64,000 bases of DNA. Origin: Siphonodentalium dalli. Lineage: Eukaryota; Mollusca; Scaphopoda; Gadilida; Siphonodentaliidae. Each line of letters starts with the position of its first letter. Positions within the stretch are counted from its first letter, which is position 1. Under the pieces are notes generated by a model. That model was not told the DNA's origin and did no database searches. It saw only the letters and a program-made list of their open reading frames with translations. A program made the translations under genes and the position numbers. The stretch is taken from positions 41,193,912 through 41,257,911 of the forward strand of contig CP136064.1 in the NCBI GenBank assembly GCA_032622095.1. Reading direction: 5' to 3'. Of this stretch, positions 37,001 through 49,000 are shown in pieces.

Positions 37001-40000
37001 TCAGACAAACAGTACGCCCTGTAGCCCGTGCTAATGGATTGAATTTTGAAATGCAAGATGGCCACTGGCGGCCATGTTTTTTTACCGAATGACCCCAAAA
37101 TGAATCATTCTAGTCTAAATGTTGATGTCAACAGCTATGACAAATTTCATAATGATCCGATCAAAGGTACCACCTGTAGACTGCATTGTTGACGCCTTAC
37201 GCACACACGCACATGCAGACGACGGACGACAAAGCCATGGCAATAGCTCAAACTTTACAAAGTAAAGTTGAGCTAAAAATGGGACAGCTTCAATCTAGTG
37301 TTCACCCCAAAGAACCATAGGAAGTTTGGATGAGGGATGAGCAATGTGGCATGTAGGGTGTGCCAAAGGATTTTAGTCTCAAAAGAGTCAAATCCAAGAT
37401 GACCACTGGCGACCATATTTTGTTACGAAATTTGGAAAAATATCATTGGCTCCCATCTGGAGGTCACCCTGAAGATGCATATAAAGTTTGGTGATGATCA
37501 GATAGGGATGTGGTCTGTAGGGTGTGCCAAAGGATTTAGTCATGCAAAGAATAAAATACAAGATGGTTGACGACAGCCATGTTTTTGAACGAAAATCGTT
37601 CAAATTCAATAGCTCTCATCTAGAGACGAGGAAGAGGTAGATCATCTTTTTATCATAGCTCAAACACAATATTGCTTCAACCTTGAGAAGCAAATTCAAA
37701 TCTCTTCAGACAGACATTAGCTCACCTATTAGGACTTGATTCTGCTGTTGGATGTAGCTGCATAGTTAATTCCCCAAGCCTGCTGAAAGCTGTGCCAGCA
37801 GCTGTAAATATCTCCCCTACCTAAGAACAAATAAAAAGTTTGTACTGTAGTCATTAAACTTTTCATGATGGGAGCAGTGCTCGCACATCATCAACGATCC
37901 TGTGCCAGTGCATTCTATTATATATGCGGGTCTCCCATAGGGAGCCTCACATATATAAGAGAATGCACTGCCACTGGCTTACAATGTCAAGAGAATTATT
38001 GTTAGGTCAATGTATTCTCTTATATATGCAAGGCTCCCTATGGGAGACTTGCATATATAAGAGAAAGCATTGGCACAGGATTTTCACAAAATTTCAGGAA
38101 GCTAATGGAAGGGTTAACATCCCTCAAAAATAATAAAATCTAAAACCAGAAACAGATAGCAATAAACTATATTTCATTGCCTGGAAACTGTTTCTATTTC
38201 AAGGCTCAAAATAATAAAATGGATGGTGTTGGTCATTTAAAAATGGTGCCTGTCAAATTTTCAGATGTACGAGACTGTATTTAAATTTTCAATCGACTTA
38301 TTATTCGTCAATGATGTGCACATTTTAGTGAGCGTCCAATTGCCACCTGAGAAGTAAATATTGTTATGCCAATATATTATCTTATATATGCGAGGCTTGC
38401 TATGAGACTAGAATATATAAGAGAATGCATTGGCACATTGTTTCGCAAAATTTCAGGAAGCTCCAGTCATGGAAGGGTAAAGTCTGATCACTGATACTGG
38501 ACTTACAATGGTAAACGTCTGAGCTGTGTGAGCGAGGGTCGTAATTCAGTTAGAATGAATGGACAAACCCCGTTGTAAGTGGGAATCAACATATATGTGT
38601 CACCAGTGAAAACTGATAGTATTATAGAGCCAAGATTTATTGAGATTTTATGTCGAGACAACTATGAATACCGGTAGCTGTTTCTCCCTCTCGAGTTACA
38701 ATTATTTAACGAAGCATGTCCACTGTCCAGTGTTAGTTGCTGCCATACAAGTCTGAATTTAGTGTGTCTGACATTTGCAGAATGAGGTCCCCAAAGGAAG
38801 AATTTAGTGATGCTATCATGCACAGTTCACCCTATGTGCATCTCAATATGCTTAGGCCTCATCTTCTGGGAAGTGTCTATATTCTCATATTTGCAGAGAG
38901 TTCATTCTGTGCTATCACGCATGGTGGGCTAGAATCACTAAATTCACCCTATATGTGCATATCAATCCGCTTAGGCCTCATCTTATGGGAAGTGTCTATA
39001 GTCTCATACTAACATTATTTGTTATTTACTTTTTCCCTTCTGTTCAGTTTCTATATTCCCTAATTTTCAGAAGATAAAATGCATAATCGAGGTGAATAAT
39101 GGGTGAATATCAACAACTTCAACTTGGAAACTTCAATCTGATCATTGGTCTCCCATAGCATTTGAGGCCTAAGCAGAATTAGGTCCCCAGAGGGTGAATT
39201 TGGTGATGCTAGTCCGCTGTGTGGGACAGCATCCCTAAATTCACTCTCTGGGGACCACATTCTGCAAATGTCAAATTTTGCAGAGTTTGTACTCATGGGA
39301 TCTTGAATTTATAAATATCAATACTGAATATTATGCATGAGATTTGACGAACCTGGGTAACTTTATCACAAATTTCCCCAACCTGGGTGAGTAACTTTAT
39401 CACAAATTACCCCAACCTGGGTGGGTAACTTTATCACAAATTTCCCCAACCTGGGTAACTTTATCACAAAACACTGGTGAGAGTGACAAATTCAGCCACG
39501 GTAGAATTTCATCTGCTACAAATTTCTAGTGGTAGTACGTAGTAAAAAAAACTCATGAGCTAACCAAATTACTTGCTCATGTTTCAGCACAGCTGAGCAC
39601 TGGTTGCCTGGGGACATGCTACATATAAATATGTATACATACATGTGGAAGTATTAATGTAATTCCCCCATCCCATAAATTTCATGGTGTTGAGTGAGTG
39701 AGTGAGTTTATTTGTCTTTAACCCTTTACCCAACAAAACAAAACGGCCCTGTGCCAATGCATTCTCTTATATATGCGAGTCGACCATATTCAACTAGCAT
39801 AGTGTTGCACTGTACATGGCATTATAAGATGAGTGATTGATGTATGAAATAGTATATTATTTTAGATGTGCCAGATATTCTTTTGCCTCTGATATCATTT
39901 TCAGAGCACTAATCGAGGAATATATAGAAATGTATGATGCTCTCATTATAATCACTTGAGTATACTATGTTCGCATATTATCATGCCCCTAACACATGTA

Positions 40001-43000
40001 AGCTCCAATGATAAAATGGTTATTGCAATTTAAAAGTTAGAAATTATTTGTTCCAATTAAACATCTGACGAGATTGATGTTTGTCAGGTATGGTACACAT
40101 AAACTATCAGCATGATTGGACATCGGGAAGTATCATCAATAATTGATTCATATATATACTGGTATTTCAACAACCAATTAACCCTTTCTATACTAAATGG
40201 ATTTTCCCATTCAGTTATAAAAGTATAAGGAATGGTCTATTATTCATTTGGAGGGTATTCAGGATAAATAAGCAGACAACAGTCAGACAAAAAAATAATA
40301 CAAGTGCAGAAGGATTCATATTCATTGGTCGGAAATGTTCATATAATAAGTCCAACAAATGACATATTGAACTTATTTTCTGAACATTTCCTTTTGAAAC
40401 AACTTGTCAATGAGGATTTACTATAGAAGGGTGAAAATCAGGGTGACCTGATTTTGATAAGCATTTTCTCAAATACTCGTGCTTTTTTACAGTTGGGTGT
40501 GCTCCATCCAGTGCAACTTGTTACATCACAATATTTAGGAAATGTTCAGATAATAAGTTAAACATATGGCAGTTTGTTGAATTTATTATCTGAACATGAT
40601 TTCCTGAGGGAATGAGTTGTCATTGTTTTTTTTAATTAATTAATCATTTATTGGATATATGCATATGACATAACATGTTTGCGTCATCCTGAAAATCGAA
40701 CAATAAAGAGAATGTAACAATACAACAATAAAGAATATGTATCAGCTGCTTTTTACGAGAATCAATCTAAGAATCATGATTCTGATTCACGTCAGAATTT
40801 AATCCCCAGAAGCAATAATGTTTGGGGAATTTTCCTTAAAGATAACTTTGTTCCTTAATGATAACCTTGTTCCTTAAAGATAACCTTGTTCCTTAAAGAT
40901 AACCTTGTTCAGGCCTCAGCTCACAAGGCGACTCGGGCGAGATTGTCACCTTACTGTCGCTGACTTCGCCCTATCGTCGCTCTAAGGCGAAATCGAAGTC
41001 GCCTTCAATTTTAGGGGGAATTTTTTTCTTCTTTTTTTTCTAGTTTTTTCCCAGACATGTCCGTATATAGATGAATTGTGGCGGCCATCCCAAAAAGAAA
41101 CAGACGATGCAGACAAAAGACCCAAGTGTTTAAAATAAAAAATAAAATATGACCTATTGTTTTGTGTTGTTATTCAGTCACCTTTGTTCCCTTTGCGGTA
41201 ATGAATGTTAATCACGAATGTTTTGACACGCTGAAAACACGATGAGATGTTCGCATCTGTGTTGTTACTGACCATCGTGAGTGTCACAAATAAATGTTTT
41301 AATTAACTTAAAAGACCGCCGTCCCGCTTTTCAGATATAAAACAATTACGACATTATCAGAGTATCTACCAGGCACTTCGGAAGTTCGTTTCAGTAACGC
41401 GTCGCACTTTTTGAAGAGACCGCATCGCATTTTTTTAAGAGACTGCTTCCGTAAATAAATGTCAAGTTTATTGCTTTAATCGGATTATACCAGTGATGTT
41501 GGCATTAATTAAGGGAGGCCATTAATTAATAAAAGCTTTAGCAATAAAACTAAAAGCTTTTGCAACTCCTTTGTTAGTTAGTCCTTATTGTTTATTTTAG
41601 CAGACACCCACATTACAGCTGTGACCAAATTAAACTTACAAAGTTACATGCATCATGATTCAGACTGTACAAACGTATCTTCCAAGCTGCAGTCTAGGAA
41701 ATAATACTACTTCCATTTAGTTAAAAATTAACTACTACTGTAACTTTATAGTTGACTTGCTTAAATGATAGCTACACAAAACATTTCCAAAAATTTTAAA
41801 TGTATAATAACAATTAATTAGGCTAATTTCAGATAAAGTCAATTTTTTTTAGTTTTATGTCTTATTTTATCTTTTTTTAAATGTTATTGATGTTATAAAA
41901 TAAAGCGATATTTGAAAATTGTCAATTTTTGGTAGTCTCCTCACTTCTCCCTGAAGTCTCCCTAAATTTCCTGGAGGGAGACTTCAAGTCTCCCTGTTCT
42001 GAACCCCTAGGCTGAGGCCTGACCTTGTTCCTGAAAGATAACCTTGTTCGGAGAATATTTCCCCTTTCACAGAAAAAACTTTTTTGAATACATGGGCCAA
42101 ATTAAAAAACCAAAAATATAGGATCATTGAGAAAGCCGAAAATAAAACAAAAGTGTTGCCAAATGTAATTTTCGGGCAAAAAAAAATTGGCCGAATTAGC
42201 CACGATCAGCCCATGAATCACTAATAGTAATCTGGTTACACCTGTAGAGATCATATTGCACAAGTTCAAAACTTGGAAATTTTTTGAAGTTCTGGACGTT
42301 GAACTTTATAACATTGAACAAAGAACACAGGCAATATACTAGTTTTTCTGAGTTAACATCTGTTGCTTAATAATGTATTTGCAGTGGTCAGTAAGTGAAG
42401 GTGCCAGCTCGAGATTGCATGATTTTGGCAACTGTTGTGAGCCGATATCACTTCGCATCGCATACAATCATAAAATTTCCCTCGTGTAATCAATTGAATG
42501 TTTATTGCGAGATCTGATCACCAAGTCACCTAAATCATGTAATCTTGAGCTGAGACCTTTATCTGCTGTGAAATACATTATTGAAGAACAGGTTTTAACC
42601 AGGAAATACCAGTATATTTCCGGCAATGTTTTTTCAACGTTATAAAGTTTTGTGTCAGAACATCAAAAAGTTCCTATGTTTTAAACTGGTGGAATAAATT
42701 TCTCCACAGGCACAGGCATAGAGTTGAGATTCATGGCATGATCTACCTCCCTTGTATCCTCGCTGCCTGTGATATGAATGTCCATATTAGCTATGTCCCG
42801 ATGGTTTCTACTTGACAACAGTTTAGAATATCTATAAAAAAACTTTCTTCATGAATCATAAACACCCTAGAGAACAGTTCCTAAGCTGGCTGCGGTCTGT
42901 TCTCTTTCCTTGTTTTTACGGGTTGTCCTTCCTTTTGTTTTGCTGATGTATCAGCATCCCCTTTACATAAAACGCTAGTTGAAAGGACCTCATCTAGACT

Positions 43001-46000
43001 ACCAAAAAACTCTTCTGTTGGTTATGTTGCAGTTGAACAGGTCACTGCATCATTGAATGGGAAAATTCCTGTTTCTTTGCAAACAGCCAATACATTGTTC
43101 AGTGACATCGCTTTGAAATAAGCCTTTGATGAAATTTCTGTTAATTCGAATTTGGTTATTTGTCTCCTAACATGCGACTTGCACCACATGTCACATTCAG
43201 CTCTATAGAAAGATTTAAATGACTCATAGCAACTCACATCAAGTGTTTGCAGAATATGGGATGTGTGTGGGGGAAGAACAAACAACACAACATTTTTCCA
43301 TTTTGCCCAATCGATGGCTGCGGATGAAAAATGTGACTTGTGACCATCATATAAGAGTAAAACATTTTCTGTAGCATCGCTGAGTTGGATGAATTTCAGT
43401 AAGTGATTCTTCAGAAAATTCTGAAAAGCCTTTGCATTCGAACACCCTGATTCCGTCACCACAAACAAACTTCCTACAAGAGCTTCTTTAGTGAGTTCTC
43501 GGTTCATTCTTTTGCCTTTGAATATGTAAAATGGCGGGAGAGTGTTCCCAGTAGCATTTGCACAGCCAATAATGGTCGCTGTATATTCCTTATCTGCAGT
43601 CAATTCCTGTTCTATTGTGTTCTCGTTGGTTAAACTATAAGATGTATGAAGTTCTGGGTGTATACTTGTCTCATTCAGAGTGAAGATATTTTCTGGTTTT
43701 TCCATCAAATTATACTTTACAAGAATTGTTTTCAGTTCAGAGTAGTAGTTTTTCAGATCAGTAGGTGAAGTAAACTTTTCACGTGATATGTCCCGAGATC
43801 GGGCTTTCGTTGTTTTCAGCTGATCTTCCCACCTGTTTAAAAAACCATAAAGCCAGTTATTGCTCATGCTCTTCTTTGATTTCCTCTCCTTGCCAAGATA
43901 GAAGATAAGATCACTGGCAAGTCCTTGGATTTGCTGATGTGTGTACCCATAACCTATGTTTCCCATATTTTCAATATGTTCCACAAGGGAAAGTCCTTCG
44001 TCATTAGACAACAAAGGTTTGGCACCCGAGTGACTGGTATCCACATCTACCTTTCCGAGAACCCTATCCCTGAGTGAGTGTACAGGAATCCCATACATGA
44101 CTGCTGCTCTATTGATGGCAGTTTTTTTCTTCTTCACCTCTTCATATGCCAGCTGCATCTGTTCTTTAGTGTAATTCCTCAGCTTTTTTTTGCGATTTAT
44201 CGGATTGTCCTGTAATAAATGAAATGTTTCATTTTATAGTGTGAGTGGCTTTGATTTCATCAACATAATCTTTTTGTGTGTTTTTTTCCCACCAAATTTA
44301 AGACATGCTGAAAACAGACGTAATGCCCGATCTTTGTTTACATCTCGTATATTGATATTTGCTCTACCAACTATTTTGTTGGATGCTGATTTCATTGTTG
44401 AACCAAACCACGAAATCAACAAATAATATACCGGTACACACATGAATTAAAACGATTTTACAGTAATTGAGAAAAATACAGATTGACCAAGTCATACAAG
44501 AGAAGTTGTCAACGACACTGTTAACCCTTTCTTTAATAAATGGATTCTCCCATTCAGTTATAAGAGTATACATTGGAATGGTCTATTATTCATCTGAAGG
44601 GGTACTCATGAAAATGAGCAGATAACAGACAGAGGAAAAGATAATAGAAGGGTAGAAGGTTCCCTATTAATAGGTGGGAAACATTCAGATAATAAGTTCA
44701 ACAAACATTTGTTGAACTTATTGGGCAGCTGTGACTCAACTTAATTGTTGAAAATATATATTTATATACACTTTATGTAAATGTTTGAATGAATTGTAAC
44801 AAAAAAGATGAATCAATTATAAAAACAAAAAAACATTTGTTGAACTTATTTAACTAAGGGAACAACTACTTGTCAATGAGTATTTAGTAAAGAAAGACTT
44901 AAGTTTATAAATTGTTCCTGGACTGTTTCTTATTTTTATTTTGGTGTTTCATGCAGCAAATTTGCATGGGGACGACTTCTCTGAATATTTGTGTTGATAA
45001 ATAATAACTCAAAACTATTCTCCCAGATATTCAATTTCATAATATATTTAATTTCAGAGAAAAACATAAATAAACTGGCATAAGACCGCAAAACACAATT
45101 CTATAATAATTTATTGATTATTTTTTATTTCTTCCTGACAGAAATAAAGTGAAGTCACAATGATTAGTAGTATAATGGTATGACAGAGAAGCCAATGCAT
45201 TATCCTATATATCCGAGACTCCTAGCGATGGCACACTCACATATATAAGAGAATGCATTGGCACAGTGTTTTAGCAAAATTTCAGGAAGCTCCAGTCATG
45301 GAAGGGTTAACTGTGGATCTACAACAAACAAAGCATCTAATGACTGCGACCAAGAGGTTTAGATGTCTAGCACAAATAATTAATCAACCTTCAATATAAT
45401 TTATACCGAAGTCACTACAAAAGTATGATATGTACCGGTACATCTAAATCACAATTTTATCACAGAGTCTATTTTAGGTTAATTGGTATCAATTTTACAT
45501 GGGCTGTAAAAGCAGTTCTACCAAATGGACCACACCCATTTGTGGGAATATTGAGTAATGATTCGCATGGTAAAAAAAAAAACAACAACCAAACTGACTT
45601 GTCAGTTTCCGATTGTAATCTAATTAGCGAATTCATCACTAAAATCATTACACAATATTCCCACTTGTCATTAAAAGATAGAAAATATATTCAACATACA
45701 TGTAAACGTGATCCTTACCTGGTTTTTTTTCTGGGTAAATTTGCTTTAAAATTGATCAAACCGCTCCGTTGAGATCCAGGTAACTCAGCAGGTAAACAGG
45801 TACATGTACATTCACATGTGAATTGCAGCTATTGTTACTTACCTGGGCATGTTGGTAGGAAAACAATTTAGGCACCAGCTTATAACAAGGCATGGAAATG
45901 TGAATGTCAATACAAATTCGGACAAGTACCCTATTGGATTCGAATACCACAACCACATCAAAGATGAAGCTCAGAATTGTTGAGTTTGGATTCAACTTTG

Positions 46001-49000
46001 TATCAACATCTGTGTTTTTGTACTATGGGCATCACAAATCCATCATCGATGCCATGACCAAAGAATCTCAGACTCAGAGTAATATATATGTACTGCATAA
46101 AGTTCATATCTCCGCTTCATTCATAGTATCGAGTCCAGTTATGACTGTGCTAGGCACATCATCAGATCAGGAGATGCTAATGGCCATGATGTGTGCAACA
46201 ATGTACGCATGTTAAAGAACCCGACATTCACGAAAAAGTAACGACGGTAAAAAATACCTGGACAAATTTGAGTTATGGGACTCAGAGGACCACATTGGAT
46301 ATTAGTCACTTCTTGGAGCTTTTCTTGTGTTATCCCAGAACTCGAGTTGATAATCTCCCTCACTCACACTGAATGAGGCCTAATCGAGCTGACCCAAGAA
46401 GTTTGAAGAATAGAATGGTCTGACAATTTGCAGTACTGGGGTAGGTCCCTGTTCGCAGATTTAGTATAGAAAGGGTTAACTGAATATTGACACGAGAATC
46501 GACAATACTGATTTGTTTTATCAATTCTATTCACAGAATTAACTTCTCGCAAATCAAAACAACAATCATTTGGGGTGTCCTCGTATGATGGAGGGCACCT
46601 TAAATTTGTGAAGAAAACACTTCAAAGGAAGGAATGTAAAATTTATTCAATTAATTAATAATATCCATTAGTTCTACTCCCGAATGTCACTGCAAAGAAG
46701 TAAAATGGCATATATGAGCCAGTTGAGACATGTTTTTAATGAATGCTATAATGGTAATTGGTTTATTTATCAGTTCTATTTGCGGAGGTCCCTTTGCATT
46801 GAAAATGAAAGTGTCAATGACACTGTAGCTCAACTTAGGTAGGGGAATAATTTAATGGTTGACAGTAAATGGAGGAATAGGAAAGGTGCTAATTGAAATG
46901 TCTAACATGCGCCAAAGGATTTAGTGATGCAAAGAGTAAAATACAAGATGGCTGCAGGTGGCCATTTTTTTGGCCAATTGACCCCAAAAGAACTCGTTCC
47001 CATCTACGTATAATTGTTAACATCCATGACAAATTTTATGAAGATCTGACCAAAGCTACGACATACAAATTTCATGATGATCAGACGAACAGTACGACCT
47101 GTAGACCGCGCCAATGGATTGAATTTTGAAATCCAAGATGGCCGCTGGTAGCCATGTTTTTTGGCCGAATGACCCCACAATGATTCGTTCCCATCTACAT
47201 GTCAATGTCAACATTCATGACAAATTTAATAAATATCAGACCAAAGGTATGACCTGTAGCCCACGCCAAAGGATTTAGTCATGCAAAAAGTAAAATGCTG
47301 GTGGCAATGTTTTTTGACCGAATGACCCCAAAACGACTCGTTCCCATCTACATGTCATTGTTATAATTAATGACAAATTTCATGACCATTTGACCAAAGC
47401 TACGACCTGTAGCCCGCACCAAAGGATTTAGTCATGCAAAGAGTAAAATCCAAGATGGCTGCTGGCGGCCATATTTTTTGACCAAATGACCCCAAAACGA
47501 CTCGATCCCATCTACATGTCATTGTTATCATTCATGACAAATTTCATGATGATCAGACGAACAGTACGACCTGTAGCCCGCGCCAATGGATTGAATTTTG
47601 AAATCCAAGATGGCCGCCAGCGGCCATGTTTTTTGGCCGAATGAACCGACAATGATTCGTTCCCATTTACATGTCAATGTCAACGTTCATGACAAATTTT
47701 ATAAAGATTAGACCAAAGGCAACCTATAGCCCGCGCCAAAGGATTTAGTCATGCAAAGAGTAAAATCCAAGATGGCTGCTGGCGGCCATGTTTTTTGGCC
47801 GAACGACTCCAAAATCACTCGTTCCCATCTACATGTCAGTGTTAACATCCATGACAAATTTCATAAACTTCCGACCAACACAACGACCTGTAGCCCGCGC
47901 CAAAGGATTTAGTCATGCAAAGAGTAAAATCCAAGATGGCTGCTGGCAGCCATGTTTTTTGGCCGAACGACCCCAAAATCACTCGTTCCCATCTACATGT
48001 CATTATTAACATCAATGACAAATTTCATGATGATCAGACGAACAGTACGACCTGTAGCCCGCGCCAATGGATTGAATCTTGAAATCCAAGATGGCTGCCA
48101 GCGGCCATGTTTTTTGGCCGAATGACCCCAAAATTACTCGTTCCCATCTACATGTCAATGTCAACATTCATGACAAATTTCATAAAGATCAGACCAAAGG
48201 TACGACCTGTAGCCCGCGCCAAAGGATTTAGTCATGCAAAGAGTAAAATACAAGATGGCTGCTGGCGGCCATGTTTTTTGGCCGAACGACACCAAAATCA
48301 CTCGTTCCCATCTACATGTCATTATAAACATCAATGACAAATTTCATGATGATCAGGCGAACAGTACGATCTGTAGCCCGCGCCAATGGATTGAATCTTG
48401 AAATCCAAGATGGCTGCCAGCGGCCATGTCTTTAGGCCGAATGACCCCAAAATGACTCGTTCCCATCTACATGTCAATGTCAACATTCATGACAAATTTC
48501 ATAAAGATCAGACCAAAGGTATGACCTGTAGCCCGGGCCAAAGGATTTAGTCATGCAAAGAGTAAAATCCAAGATGGCTGCTGGCAGCCATGTTTTTCGG
48601 CCGAACAACTCCAAAATCACTCGTTCCCATCTACATGTCATTGTTAACATCCATGACAAATTTCATGATGTTCCGATCAAAGCTACGACCTGTAGCCCGC
48701 ACCAAAGGATTTAGTCATGCAAAGAGTAAAATCCAAGATGGCTGCTGGCGGCCATGTTTATTGGCCGAACGACTCCAAAATGACTCGTTCCCATCTACAT
48801 GACAATATTAACATACATGACAAATTTCATGATGATCAGACGAACAGTACGACCTGTAGCCCGCGCCAATGGATTGAATTTTGAAATCTAAGATGGCCGC
48901 CAGCGGCCATGTTTTTTGGCCGAATGACCCCACAATGATTCGTTCCCATCTACATGTCAATGTCAACATTCATGACAAATTTCATAAAGATTAGACCAAA

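Noticed and set aside
27707-37402. CRISPR-like array
   Set aside because: Units are contiguous ~164 bp monomers without unique spacers, in a eukaryotic intron. This is satellite DNA.
43022-44158. Reading the transposase ORF as a host CENP-B or jerky-like gene
   Set aside because: Domain order fits, but the altered catalytic residue, possible premature stop and intronic setting favour a decaying transposon; domestication is kept only as an alternative.
45425-45772. 115-codon plus-strand ORF
   Set aside because: Composition is Lys/Asn-rich, it has an A-run, overlaps opposing frames and shows no known domain. Treated as chance.
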